Assembly: GCA_964389925.1 (NCBI GenBank)
Contig: CAYMGE010000001.1
Coordinates: 62,001-126,000 of the forward strand
Source of the DNA: CALECP01 sp964389925
Lineage (GTDB): Bacteria > Chloroflexota > Anaerolineae > Promineifilales > Promineifilaceae
Direction: 5' to 3'
DNA: 64,000 nt
The notes below the pieces were generated by a model that had not been told where the DNA came from, ran no database searches, and worked only from the letters and a program-made list of their open reading frames with translations. Positions 8,855 to 17,660 of this stretch are shown here, in pieces (position 1 is the stretch's first letter; each line of letters opens with the position of its first letter). A program made the position numbers and the translations under genes.

Positions 8855-10219
8855 ATGGGTCGCATCTTTCGAGCAATCATCAGCAACGTCACCTCTCTTC
8901 TCTTAGCGCTCACGCTTGCCATCATTATCTGGTCTGTGGCGGTGCGTGAGGCAAACCCGGACGCAGAGCGAATTGTCAACCTACCGGTCAACGTTGTTGC
9001 GCCTGATGACGTGATCTTGCTCAATACGCCAGCAGAGCGCGTTGAAGTGAAGTTTACGGGGCCGCAAAACTCATTGGACGCACTTGACCCGCTTGCATTT
9101 AATGCGTTGCTTGACCTCTCGACGTTGACGACGATTGGTAGAGAAACGGTTGTGATCCAAGTCAATACGAGTGAGGCAATGGATGATAATGTGTCACTTG
9201 ATATTGATCCCTCCCAAACAGTTGTTGACATCGACTTCCAGACTACAAGCACATTACCTGTCAATGTAGCCACTCAAGGCTCATTGCCCCCTACTCATTC
9301 CTTGGGCGAAATTAGCGTCACACCAGAGGAGATCGAAGTCACAGGGCCGCAAAGTCGTCTCAGTGAGCTAAAAGAAGCCCGCGTGTCTGTTTTGCTGGGC
9401 AGTAGCACCCAACAGACGTTTGAAGAAACGCGGCGCGTCACCATTTACAACAAGGATGATGAACCGGTTGGAACTTCTAATGGGCGACTTGTATTTAGTC
9501 CCGATCAGGTAACCGTTTCGACAGAGATCATCGAGAATGAGAGCATTGCAGATGTGGCTATTCAAGTCGATTTACAGGGGTTGCCAGCGCCGGGCTATCG
9601 TCTGTTGAATGCAACGGCCGAACCGCGCTCAATTTTGGTGCAAGGGCCGCCTGAAATACTAGATCGTCTGCGTGTCATTGCAACCGAGCCTGTGCCAATT
9701 ACAGGGTTAAACTCATCAGACCGGTTTCCTATTGCAATTGAGCTGCCAGAAGGTGTTGAAAGACTTGATACGAGCCCAATTGTCGCCAATATCGAGATTG
9801 ATCGTATTATGACAACGGGGGTTTTTGAGGTCAGGCCAAGCCTCATTGGTCTGGCTCCTGAATTAACGGCTACTATTCCGATTACACAGATTCGGGTCAC
9901 GCTGTTTGGTCATTTGGACACGCTGGATGCGATCTCGGCCGATGACATACGCGCCGAACTGCCGCTCAACGATGCACGCGAAGGCACAAACATCATCGTT
10001 CCCGTCGTCACGCCCCCAACAATTGAAGGGGTCGAAATGCGCTCATTTATCCCCAGCATCGTGAACGTCGTTGTCACGCGCACAGTCACAGAGGATGCAG
10101 AGTTGCCTGAATCATCTTGGCGAACCGTGCCACAAGCAGCGACAGATGAGCCGCATTGGGTCTTTAACGCACTGCCTATTGCCGTTTTGCCGCGACGGTA
10201 TACACTGATTCGATTATGA
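8855..10219 (+). CDS. cdaR: YbbR-domain protein, CdaA regulator
   Basis: This protein has a short cytoplasmic N-terminus, one membrane helix (about residues 9-27) and several extracytoplasmic YbbR repeats, recognisable from recurring patterns such as PVNVVAPDD..., VEVKFTGPQ, EIEVTGPQSRL and ILVQGPPEIL. In Firmicutes CdaR binds the membrane part of CdaA and modulates cyclic-di-AMP synthesis. Its position directly downstream of cdaA supports that role here. The 454-residue length fits four YbbR units. Its stop codon overlaps the der start in ATGA. Confidence 0.88.
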   Translation: MGRIFRAIISNVTSLLLALTLAIIIWSVAVREANPDAERIVNLPVNVVAPDDVILLNTPAERVEVKFTGPQNSLDALDPLAFNALLDLSTLTTIGRETVVIQVNTSEAMDDNVSLDIDPSQTVVDIDFQTTSTLPVNVATQGSLPPTHSLGEISVTPEEIEVTGPQSRLSELKEARVSVLLGSSTQQTFEETRRVTIYNKDDEPVGTSNGRLVFSPDQVTVSTEIIENESIADVAIQVDLQGLPAPGYRLLNATAEPRSILVQGPPEILDRLRVIATEPVPITGLNSSDRFPIAIELPEGVERLDTSPIVANIEIDRIMTTGVFEVRPSLIGLAPELTATIPITQIRVTLFGHLDTLDAISADDIRAELPLNDAREGTNIIVPVVTPPTIEGVEMRSFIPSIVNVVVTRTVTEDAELPESSWRTVPQAATDEPHWVFNALPIAVLPRRYTLIRL

Positions 10220-11574
10220 AACCACTTGTTGCACTTGTCGGCCGACCAAACGTCGGCAAATCTACCCTTTTTAATCGGATCGTCGGCCGACGCATGGCGG
10301 TCGTGTCCGATGTCGCTGGCACAACGCGGGATCGACTCTACTCGGAGGCCGAGTGGATCGACACCGCATTTATGCTCGTTGATACGGGCGGGATTGAGCT
10401 AGATGAGGGGTGGCATACTGCGCCACTTTCGGAAGATTCAAGCCGCTTTATGCCCGAAATTCGCAGTCAAGCACAAACGGCGATTGAGAGTGCCGACGCG
10501 ATCATCCATGTTGTCGATGGTCAGGCGGGGATTACGGCGGCCGACCGCGAAGTTGCTGAAATTTTGCGCCGTACAAAAAAGCCAGTCTTTATCGCCGCCA
10601 ACAAGCTGGAATCGAGCAAGCTGCAAGATGATGCGTTTGAGTTTTACGAGTTGGGGTTAGGGGAAGTATTTCCCGTTTCGGCGTTGCATGGGCCTGGTGT
10701 TGCAGAGCTGCTCGATGCGCTGATTGAGGAATTGCCGCCGAGCGAGATCAGCGAGGAAGAGGATGATACGGTCAAAATCGCGCTGTTGGGTCGGCCGAAT
10801 GTCGGCAAATCTACCTTGCTCAATCAGCTAATCGGCGAGCAACGCGCCATTGTCAGCCCCATCGCAGGCACGACCCGCGATGCAATCGACACAAAATTCC
10901 GCTGGCAAGGTGAAGCGTACACGCTGATCGACACGGCAGGCATTCGACGGCGCGGCAAAATTGAGCAGGGCATTGAAAAGTTTAGCGTTCTGCGCTCCCT
11001 TAAAGCACTTGATCGGGCTGACGTTGCCCTGCTACTCATTGACGGCTCGCAGGGAATGACAGCACAAGATATGCACATTGCTGGCATGATCGGTGAGGAA
11101 TCGCGTGCAGGCGTAATTGTGTTGGTCAATAAGTGGGATGCGGTCAATAAAGATGCGTTTACCATTTATGACGTGATGGAACAATTGCGTGAAGACCTCA
11201 ATTTTATGCCCTATGTCGAAATGCTGTTTATTTCAGCGAAAAATGGGCAGCGCGTGCATAAAATTATGCCACTCGTTGAGCAGGTCAATGAGTCGCGCCA
11301 TCATCGCGTCAGCACAGGTGAGCTGAATCGAGTCGTGCGCGATGCGGTCGCCAAACATCAACCACCCGGCAAATCGTCAAAGCTCAAGTTTTTCTATGTA
11401 ACCCAAGTGGGTGTTGCCCCCCCCGTATTTGTCTTTTTTGTCAACAATCCAGAACTCGTTCACTTCACCTATCAACGTTATTTAGAAAATCAAATCCGTC
11501 AGTTTTTCCCATTTATGGGAACACAGATCAAACTGATCTTCCGTGCGCGGAGTGAAGATCGGTATGGAAAGTAG
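10216..11574 (+). CDS. der: Ribosome biogenesis GTPase Der (EngA)
   Basis: Der carries two GTPase domains in tandem and a C-terminal KH-like domain, and is needed for 50S subunit maturation. Both P-loops are visible as GRPNVGKST, near residue 9 and near residue 195, each followed by AGTTRD (switch) and DTAGI/DTGGI (G3). NKWD provides G4 in the second domain; the first has NKLE. The C-terminal KH-like domain ends in RARSEDRYGK. Length 452 is standard. The four-base overlap with cdaR indicates co-translation, an unusual pairing of c-di-AMP signalling and ribosome assembly genes. Three TCGGCCGA octamers fall in conserved codons of the gene. Confidence 0.96.
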   Translation: MKPLVALVGRPNVGKSTLFNRIVGRRMAVVSDVAGTTRDRLYSEAEWIDTAFMLVDTGGIELDEGWHTAPLSEDSSRFMPEIRSQAQTAIESADAIIHVVDGQAGITAADREVAEILRRTKKPVFIAANKLESSKLQDDAFEFYELGLGEVFPVSALHGPGVAELLDALIEELPPSEISEEEDDTVKIALLGRPNVGKSTLLNQLIGEQRAIVSPIAGTTRDAIDTKFRWQGEAYTLIDTAGIRRRGKIEQGIEKFSVLRSLKALDRADVALLLIDGSQGMTAQDMHIAGMIGEESRAGVIVLVNKWDAVNKDAFTIYDVMEQLREDLNFMPYVEMLFISAKNGQRVHKIMPLVEQVNESRHHRVSTGELNRVVRDAVAKHQPPGKSSKLKFFYVTQVGVAPPVFVFFVNNPELVHFTYQRYLENQIRQFFPFMGTQIKLIFRARSEDRYGK

Positions 11575-11592
11575 AAACCGCTTAACGAGCAT

Positions 11593-12396
11593 TTATGGAA
11601 CGGTAAATTCGGCCGAAATCTCCCCTTCTGGGTTCCGCAGGATCAGCACATTGCCCGACTCCCAAGCGGGTGTGTCCCGATCCCAATAGAAGGTCAATCC
11701 TGCATCTAGGCCAGTCGTCGAATTTAACGTCACCGCCGCACCACCACCAAAGAGCAGCAAGTAGGGAAATGTGTAGGTATCTCCCAAATCATCGCTGATC
11801 GACCAATTGGATAGATCGACCGCCTCTGTGCCAATGTTGGCAATCACAACCTGCTCAGTTGCGACATCACCCGCATTGTTGACGGCTGTAATTTCAAAGA
11901 GCGATGTGCCAACTTGCAGCGTTGGAATCGCGGTTGGTGTGGGCGGGTTTTCGGGATCGGCCGAATCAACCGCCTCTTCCTCTCCTGATGGAATCGTTAG
12001 CTCCTGACCCGCAAATATGGTGTTGGGATCATCGAGTCCATTTGCACTCAAAATCTCCTCAATACTAATATCGTATTGAACAGAAATAGCCCCCATCGAG
12101 TCGCCGGGCTGCACGACATAGACGACCGGGCCTGTCGGCCGAGTAGGCTCAAGTGTGGGCGGGATCAGCGTTGGCTCGGCGGCCGATTCCACAGCGGGTT
12201 GTTCAACAATGACTGTATTCGCGTTGTTGGCGTTATTGCTGACAATCGCTGGCAGCGTTGGCGTTGGAATTGCGACGCTGGGTGGCTCTGCGATGACTGC
12301 ACCACGTCGTTGTAATGCTGACCAAACAAGCACAACTGTAATAGCTGATACCAAAATGTTGATTAGAAGAAAAGGGATCATACGGCGTAGGGACAT
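11593..12396 (-). CDS. LysM and lamin-tail-domain exoprotein
   Basis: The 267-residue protein has an N-terminal membrane anchor or signal (MIPFLLINILVSAITVVLVW), a Pro/Thr/Asn linker, a LysM domain (VVQPGDSMGAISVQYDIS to AGQELTIP, about 90-135) and a C-terminal lamin-tail domain (about 165-267) recognised by ANIGTEAVDLSNWSISDD and the terminal hydrophobic strands. LysM binds N-acetylglucosamine polymers such as peptidoglycan; bacterial lamin-tail domains occur on secreted or surface proteins, function unclear. ATG at 12396 is preferred to an in-frame GTG at 12411. The gene is convergent with der, 18 bases apart. Confidence 0.85.
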   Translation of the reverse strand: MSLRRMIPFLLINILVSAITVVLVWSALQRRGAVIAEPPSVAIPTPTLPAIVSNNANNANTVIVEQPAVESAAEPTLIPPTLEPTRPTGPVVYVVQPGDSMGAISVQYDISIEEILSANGLDDPNTIFAGQELTIPSGEEEAVDSADPENPPTPTAIPTLQVGTSLFEITAVNNAGDVATEQVVIANIGTEAVDLSNWSISDDLGDTYTFPYLLLFGGGAAVTLNSTTGLDAGLTFYWDRDTPAWESGNVLILRNPEGEISAEFTVP

Positions 12397-12579
12397 AGGG
12401 ATATTGTACACAGCACGCCGCTTGTTCCCAATAACGTTTAGAAATCACAGCAAAAACTGAGAAGTCCATCATTACTATCTAAGCGCGATAGTGGCAAGGT
12501 CTTGGCGTTCTCGTCAACATCATTTCAGAATCGAGGGGGGATATTTGTGTTTTTTCACAACTTTGTTACGCTTGCACTT

Positions 12580-13089
12580 ATGGAAATCAAAGTTCGCCCT
12601 GCCCTTGTTGAAGATGCCCGCGCCATTGCCGCAATCCACGTTGCCAGTTGGCGGACGACCTATCGTGATATTCTCGATGAAGCAACACTTTCGCAGCTAT
12701 CGGTTGAGCGGCGCACAGCCGGATGGCGGTCATCTCTGACAGAGTATGCCGAGCAAAATGTCGTTTATGTAGCAGAAGATGAGGTGGGTGAAGTTGTTGG
12801 ATTTGTCAGTGGCGGGGATGAGCGTGATGATGACCCCGACTATAGTGGCGAGCTTTACGCAATCTATCTCTTGGCGGAGGTACAAGGGGAGGGCATCGGC
12901 CGAAATCTCGCCACGACACTTCTCAACCATCTCTACACATTGGGGCACAGCTCTGTCCTTGTCTGGGTCTTAGATGCAAACCCAGCAAAACACTTTTATG
13001 CAGCATTAGGCGCAACCCCTGTCCGAGAGCGCATCATTGAGATTGCGGACATGGATTACCGCGAATTGGGGTACGGTTGGCAACTGTGA
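12580..13089 (+). CDS. GNAT-family N-acetyltransferase
   Basis: This 169-residue protein has the GNAT fold: an N-terminal IKVRPALVEDARAIAAIHVASW, a central substrate strand LYAIYLLAEVQGEGIGRNLA that includes the acetyl-CoA pyrophosphate loop (QGEGIGRNLA standing for Q/RxxGxG/A), and a C-terminal NPAKHFYAALGA helix. It transfers acetyl from acetyl-CoA to an unknown amine. The ATG at 12580 is chosen over an upstream start at 12502 because homology begins there. The stop overlaps the GTG of the following propeller gene in GTGA. Confidence 0.85.
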   Translation: MEIKVRPALVEDARAIAAIHVASWRTTYRDILDEATLSQLSVERRTAGWRSSLTEYAEQNVVYVAEDEVGEVVGFVSGGDERDDDPDYSGELYAIYLLAEVQGEGIGRNLATTLLNHLYTLGHSSVLVWVLDANPAKHFYAALGATPVRERIIEIADMDYRELGYGWQL

Positions 13090-14285
13090 TAAATCGCATC
13101 GCGCTCATTGATGAAACGGGGCGGCTCTGCACGTGCAACCCTGATGGGTCTGAGTATCGTATCTTAACGCGCCGAGATCGCCTCTATCAATTTCCAGTTT
13201 GGTCGCCCGACGGTCGTTATATTGCAGCGATTGGTAGCGATAGAGCAGGGGCGGGTATCTATCTGTTTAGCGATGAAGTTTACGGCACGCAGTGGCAACT
13301 CTATCGCAGCTTGGTCGGCACGCGCCAATCCCCTTTTTATCTCTACTGGTCGCCCAACAGTCAGTATGTCGGATTTATCGCCAATAATCCTGTCGGCGGC
13401 ATCGGCTTCTTCACCGTTACCGCGACAAAACGCCCTCATGTCAAGCTAATTGCGCTTGGACAACCATTTTTTTGGCAATGGGGGCGACAGGCCAATGAGC
13501 TCTTTCTGCATAGCGGTGTAAGCGAAACAGGACGGCTGCAACTGATTAATCCCCACGACGAAGCACCTGAAATGCCTAATCATGCCACGCCCGGCTACTT
13601 TCAAGCACCGGGCATCAGCGGTGATGGCAGCTATCTGGCCTATGCAACGCTTGATGATGCAGAAAACACTCTCGTAGTGATTGAAGACCGTGAAACGGAG
13701 CGCACTGTCTCACATCCACATCGTGGGGCAGTTGCACTCAGCTGGTCACCGACGCGCAACCAGTTAGCGTTCATGGCTCCACGCAATAAAACATCTCATT
13801 TTTTTGGCCCTCTCAGCCTAATGAGCTTACAGGGCAATGTGCGCCCCATTACGGGAGAGCCAATTTTAGCCTTTTTCTGGTCACCCGACGGCAATAAGAT
13901 CGCCTACTTTTCACCAACACGGATACAAACGTTTAATCGTTTCGTGGGTGGCTCTGGTGTGATGTATTTGAATGGGCATAACCCACCTCAAATGTTGGCA
14001 AATAATCAGCAAGAAATGATCCAGATGGAGCTGTGGATCATCGACCTAGTTGCCAACAATCGTCAAAAGCTATTTCACTTTCAACCATCCGCCCTTTTTC
14101 TCAATCAGTTTTTACCTTTCTTTGATCAATATGCGCTCAGTCATCGCATCTGGTCGCCAAACAGCGATGCTATCGTTTTGCCAATTGTGCAGGACGGCAA
14201 AAATCGCGTCGTCAACATCACCCTAAAACAGTCACCACCTATTTTGCTTGGGGAAGGGTTATTTGGATCGTGGAGCCAATTGTAA
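13086..14285 (+). CDS. TolB/WD40-like beta-propeller protein
   Basis: This 399-residue protein contains at least five PD40-type repeats with the hallmark WSPDG/WSPNS: VWSPDGRYIAAIG, YWSPNSQYVGFIA, SWSPTRNQLAFMAP, FWSPDGNKIAYFSP and IWSPNSDAIVLP. The fold is a beta-propeller. No signal peptide is obvious, so it may be cytoplasmic, unlike TolB itself; the function is not evident. The GTG at 13086 overlaps the previous stop by four bases and is preferred to a TTG at 13077. The stop TAA shares its last base with the ATG of the MazG-like gene (TAATG), so three genes are translationally chained. Confidence 0.8.
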   Translation: MINRIALIDETGRLCTCNPDGSEYRILTRRDRLYQFPVWSPDGRYIAAIGSDRAGAGIYLFSDEVYGTQWQLYRSLVGTRQSPFYLYWSPNSQYVGFIANNPVGGIGFFTVTATKRPHVKLIALGQPFFWQWGRQANELFLHSGVSETGRLQLINPHDEAPEMPNHATPGYFQAPGISGDGSYLAYATLDDAENTLVVIEDRETERTVSHPHRGAVALSWSPTRNQLAFMAPRNKTSHFFGPLSLMSLQGNVRPITGEPILAFFWSPDGNKIAYFSPTRIQTFNRFVGGSGVMYLNGHNPPQMLANNQQEMIQMELWIIDLVANNRQKLFHFQPSALFLNQFLPFFDQYALSHRIWSPNSDAIVLPIVQDGKNRVVNITLKQSPPILLGEGLFGSWSQL

Positions 14286-14623
14286 TGGAACACATTTTAG
14301 ACCAAGAGACGCTCGGCCTGCGTGATATGCAGCAGTTTCACGCATGGCTCGATGAGATAAAAGGGTTTGATCAAACGCCACTGATCAACTTGGCATTTTT
14401 GGCTGGCGAAGTGGGTGAGGTGATCAATGCGGTACGTGGCTTGCAACGTGCTGAGGATGATGGGGCGACAGACCAAGCACACGCACATATTGCAGAGGAG
14501 CTGGCAGATTGCCTCGCGTTCATAGCAAAATTGGGAAATATCCTCGAGATCGATCTACAAACAGCTTATCGTCAGAAGATGCGGCATAATATCGGCCGAA
14601 CATGGCATCCCAACAACCTCTAA
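14285..14623 (+). CDS. MazG-like nucleotide pyrophosphohydrolase
   Basis: This small (112 residue) all-alpha NTP pyrophosphohydrolase has the conserved metal-binding pair of the MazG/dUTPase superfamily: LAGEVGEVINAVRG (EXXE) and EELADCLAFIAKLGNILEID (EXXD). Enzymes of this class hydrolyse non-canonical NTPs, dCTP or similar to the monophosphate and pyrophosphate and keep the nucleotide pool clean. The ATG overlaps the preceding stop as TAATG. Single-domain length is typical of the short MazG-like group rather than full-length MazG. Confidence 0.85.
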   Translation: MEHILDQETLGLRDMQQFHAWLDEIKGFDQTPLINLAFLAGEVGEVINAVRGLQRAEDDGATDQAHAHIAEELADCLAFIAKLGNILEIDLQTAYRQKMRHNIGRTWHPNNL

Positions 14624-14643
14624 GCCGCCACCCTCAACAACTT

Positions 14644-16146
14644 ATGACAACAAAACGATTGATGATTCAAGGGACAAGCTCCTCTGCGGGTAAGAGCTTG
14701 CTGGTGACAGCCCTGTGTCGCATTTATGCGCGACGTGGCGTGCGTGTTGCGCCGTTCAAGGCGCAAAATATGTCTAACAATGCGGGGGTGTGCGCGGATG
14801 GGGCGGAAATCGGCCGAGCGCAAATCACGCAAGCCCTCGCTGCCGGCATCGAACCCACAGCGCAAATGAACCCCATCCTGCTCAAACCAGAGGCAAACAC
14901 GCGCTCACAGGTGATCGTGTTGGGCAAGGCGTGGACAACGCTGGGGGCAAAAAGTTACTTTGAGCGCAAACGTGAGCTTTGGGGTCATGTAACGGCTGCA
15001 TTTGACCAACTATCTGAGCAATATGACCTGATTATTATTGAGGGAGCGGGGAGTCCGGCCGAGTTAAATTTGAAGGCCAGCGACATCGTTAACATGGCGG
15101 TTGCACGCTATGCAAACGCGCCCGTTCTGCTCGTTGGTGATATTGATCGTGGCGGCATCTTCCCTCAACTGCTCGGCACACAGTGGCTCTTGCCGCCAGA
15201 GGAGCAGGCTCTCCTAAAAGGATTTATCGTCAACAAATTTCGCGGCGACCCAGCTTTGTTTGTTGATGGGGTGCAAATTTTAGAGGAAAAGGGCAAACGC
15301 CCTGTGTTAGGTGTTGTGCCATGGCTGACCGATTTGGGAATCCCGGAAGAGGATGCGGTTGCGCTGGATGGTTGGAAGTTGTCGGCCGATGACGATCAAG
15401 ACATCGACATTGCCATAATCAGACTACCACGAATCTCCAATTTTGATGACTTTGACGCATTGCAGCGAGAGCAGGGGGTTCGTATTCGTTGGGTAGATTC
15501 GGTTCAACAGCTTGCTGCACCAACCGCCATCATCTTACCCGGTACAAAAAGCACGATGGCTGACCTCGATTGGCTATACGAACGCGGCCTAGCCGATGAG
15601 ATTACACGCTTGGCACAAAAGGGAATCCCAGTCGTTGGCATTTGTGGCGGCTATCAGATGCTGGGGCAGGTTGTTTACGATCCTCACTTGGTCGAGGGTG
15701 ACAGAACAGAGATGCGCGGTTTAGGACTGCTGCCATTGGAAACAACCTTTGTCGGTGATAAAGCGACCCATCGTGCAGGCGGGAAAGTGATTGGCGGGCA
15801 TGGCTGGCTAAAAAATCTAGCTGGCTCGCTGATACATGGCTATGAGATTCACATGGGACGCACAATAGGTGGCGAAAACTGGCTCTGTTTAGATAGCCGC
15901 AGCGGCCGTTTGACCACCGTTCTGGATGGGGCAAGCAGTGCAAATGGTCGTATCTGGGGATGTTACCTACACGGCTTATTTGATAACCAAGCGTTACGGT
16001 GGGAGTGGTTGCGGTCGCTGGGATGGCAAAATTCGGGTGACGCGGAGCGGCAATCAATTGACGCAGCATTCGAGCGGTTAGCTGATGCAGTTGAATCTGC
16101 GCTCGATTTAGCATTGTTAGACACGATTATTGCAGAGCATACTTAG
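14644..16146 (+). CDS. cobQ: Adenosylcobyric acid synthase (glutamine-hydrolysing)
   Basis: CobQ amidates four carboxylates of adenosylcobyrinic acid a,c-diamide in cobalamin synthesis. Present are the dethiobiotin-synthetase-like ATP domain (MIQGTSSSAGKSLLVTALCR, KAQNMSNNA, LLVGDIDRGG) and the class I glutamine amidotransferase domain with the nucleophile cysteine in VVGICGGYQMLG and histidine in CYLHGLFDN. Length 500 is normal. I chose ATG 14644; ATG 14602 would overlap the MazG-like gene by 22 bases. It is the only recognisable cobalamin gene in the window and ends a plus-strand run. A corrinoid need is consistent with the MttB-like protein at 3353-4879. Confidence 0.94.
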   Translation: MTTKRLMIQGTSSSAGKSLLVTALCRIYARRGVRVAPFKAQNMSNNAGVCADGAEIGRAQITQALAAGIEPTAQMNPILLKPEANTRSQVIVLGKAWTTLGAKSYFERKRELWGHVTAAFDQLSEQYDLIIIEGAGSPAELNLKASDIVNMAVARYANAPVLLVGDIDRGGIFPQLLGTQWLLPPEEQALLKGFIVNKFRGDPALFVDGVQILEEKGKRPVLGVVPWLTDLGIPEEDAVALDGWKLSADDDQDIDIAIIRLPRISNFDDFDALQREQGVRIRWVDSVQQLAAPTAIILPGTKSTMADLDWLYERGLADEITRLAQKGIPVVGICGGYQMLGQVVYDPHLVEGDRTEMRGLGLLPLETTFVGDKATHRAGGKVIGGHGWLKNLAGSLIHGYEIHMGRTIGGENWLCLDSRSGRLTTVLDGASSANGRIWGCYLHGLFDNQALRWEWLRSLGWQNSGDAERQSIDAAFERLADAVESALDLALLDTIIAEHT

Positions 16147-16407
16147 CGATCTCGATGAGGTTCTCTCCACCCTTGCATCCATGAGGTCTAGTTTTGTTTT
16201 TTTTCAAACGGTTATCTTAACCGCTTACTCTGGCTTCCTGCTTCTACTTTTTGGGATAGTCCCACCAGACGTTGGGCGTGGTTGGGGAAAGCGGCTGTGG
16301 CAAACGTGATACGAGCCAACAGCGGGATCGGTTGTGCTAGGCGTTAGAGGCGCATCCCCGTGAGGACATACGCCACATGTTGATTCACTGCCAAAGGGGA
16401 AGGCTGT
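16147..16407. other. Convergent intergenic region, no gene recognised
   Basis: This 261-base gap lies between convergent genes. It holds a T-rich tract followed by the small inverted repeat CGGTTA-TCT-TAACCG (about 16208-16222), and a GC-rich part without an open frame that resembles a known protein. I checked it for a cobalamin riboswitch because of cobQ; no convincing B12-box was seen and the position is downstream of both genes. Confidence 0.5.
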
Positions 16408-17112
16408 TTACTCGGTGAACTCATGAAAACCTTCAGTATCACTGTTAGTTTGTGGATTTGATAGAACTCGATCAATGCGAACCAGTGTCTCACCGTCAAT
16501 GAGAGTCATCGACTTGTTTTGACCCCACTCGCGGGCAGCGGCCGAAATTTCGGCCGTTGTCACCAAAAACGCATGGGCAACTCGCTCGTGCATCAAGGTT
16601 CCATAGAGTTCGCGCACTGTGTCGGGGCCGATTTTGTTGCGATAACGCTTGCACTGAACAATAGCGCGTTTGCCAAGCGCATCTGATTCTACGATCAAGT
16701 CAACACCTTTATCTCCACTCCCACCTCGCAATTCGACTTTATATCCTTTTTTGCGAAAAACGGTAGCGACATACGCTTCAAATTCATAAGGGTCAAGTGC
16801 CTGTAGTTGCGCCACTGTTGGAACTGGAACAGAGGGTGGTGTGACAACTGCCTGAACAGGTGGCTTTTTACGTCTGCGCCAGACAATAATGCCCCAGAGT
16901 AAGATGAGCGTGACCGTACTGCCAAATTCATAGAGATCGAGAAACTCGATAGCATTAGCAGGCAGGGTTTGTAGAAAAGACGGTCGGATAAGCCACCGAT
17001 AGACGACCCAACTTAAGAAAAACAGTGTCAGAAACGTTGTGATTAGAAGCGGATTGAAAAATTGGGCAATGTTGATGGTGCGACGCTTGGCAGCGCGAGA
17101 TGACGTTGGCAT
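16408..17112 (-). CDS. Membrane-anchored Mrr-type endonuclease-like protein
   Basis: The 234-residue protein has two N-terminal membrane helices (about 22-42 and 62-78) and a cytoplasmic PD-(D/E)XK domain of the Mrr_cat type: LDPYEFEAYVATVFRKKGY, then GDKGVDLIVE (catalytic Asp) and AIVQCKRY (QXK with the catalytic Lys). Mrr-family nucleases cut modified DNA; the membrane-anchored version is a known architecture of uncertain function. A TCGGCCGA-like octamer cluster lies inside. It stands between cobQ and the folD operon with its own spacing. Confidence 0.85.
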   Translation of the reverse strand: MPTSSRAAKRRTINIAQFFNPLLITTFLTLFFLSWVVYRWLIRPSFLQTLPANAIEFLDLYEFGSTVTLILLWGIIVWRRRKKPPVQAVVTPPSVPVPTVAQLQALDPYEFEAYVATVFRKKGYKVELRGGSGDKGVDLIVESDALGKRAIVQCKRYRNKIGPDTVRELYGTLMHERVAHAFLVTTAEISAAAREWGQNKSMTLIDGETLVRIDRVLSNPQTNSDTEGFHEFTE

Positions 17113-17189
17113 AAGAATGACGAGACGGCGACTTACAGCATAAGTTGTCCGTGCTGTCGGCCGACTTCTTGCGAGATGAAATTTGTGAT

Positions 17190-17660
17190 CTAGATTAGCT
17201 TATCCAACTCGCGCAACGCTAGCTTTCCTAAATTACCGCCTTGCTGTCTCGCCACGATATTACCCTCATCGTCAATAATAACCATCAACGCCTTACGGCT
17301 GACATCCCCAACGTCAAATAGGCGAAAAAGGTCGCCTCCCCAGTCGGGCAACAGCACAATGTAATCGGCAGGATCAACATCCGCAGGTAGCTGCTTTGCT
17401 GCATTCTGGTACGCTTTCTGCAACATCTTGTCCGCCATACCACGCATGAAGCGCGGGACACCGGCGAGATTGACGGCCGATGCAACAATCAAATCATCTG
17501 GCTCTGGATGGACACGACGAACCGTCTCATTAATTTGCTTTGCAGCATCGGCCGTGCTTTGATCCTGAAATAATAAGACTAGCACCTTGGGCAAAGAGTA
17601 TGGCACACCAACCGTGCGCCCCGTCGTGGCAACAATTTCAAACTTAGGTGATGCACTCAT
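17190..17660 (-). CDS. Redoxin/thioredoxin-fold protein without cysteines
   Basis: This 156-residue protein has the sequence rhythm of a redoxin or TlpA-type thioredoxin fold: a VLVLLFQDQSTADAA strand-helix where the CXXC normally sits, LLPDWGGDLFRLFDV in the middle and the strand ALMVIIDDEGNIVARQQG near the end, as in peroxiredoxin-like proteins. It contains no cysteine at all, so it cannot be a thiol oxidoreductase. The ATG overlaps the folD stop as ATGA, so it is translated with FolD. Its role is unknown; a structural or binding role is possible. Confidence 0.6.
   Translation of the reverse strand: MSASPKFEIVATTGRTVGVPYSLPKVLVLLFQDQSTADAAKQINETVRRVHPEPDDLIVASAVNLAGVPRFMRGMADKMLQKAYQNAAKQLPADVDPADYIVLLPDWGGDLFRLFDVGDVSRKALMVIIDDEGNIVARQQGGNLGKLALRELDKLI

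Noticed and set aside
14602..14643. Upstream ATG for cobQ at 14602
   Set aside because: It would overlap the MazG-like gene by 22 bases and add residues not typical of the family; ATG 14644 starts just before the conserved MIQGTSSSAGKS.
16147..16407. Cobalamin riboswitch or structured RNA after cobQ
   Set aside because: No recognisable B12-box or conserved core was found, and the region lies downstream of both convergent genes where a riboswitch would have no target.
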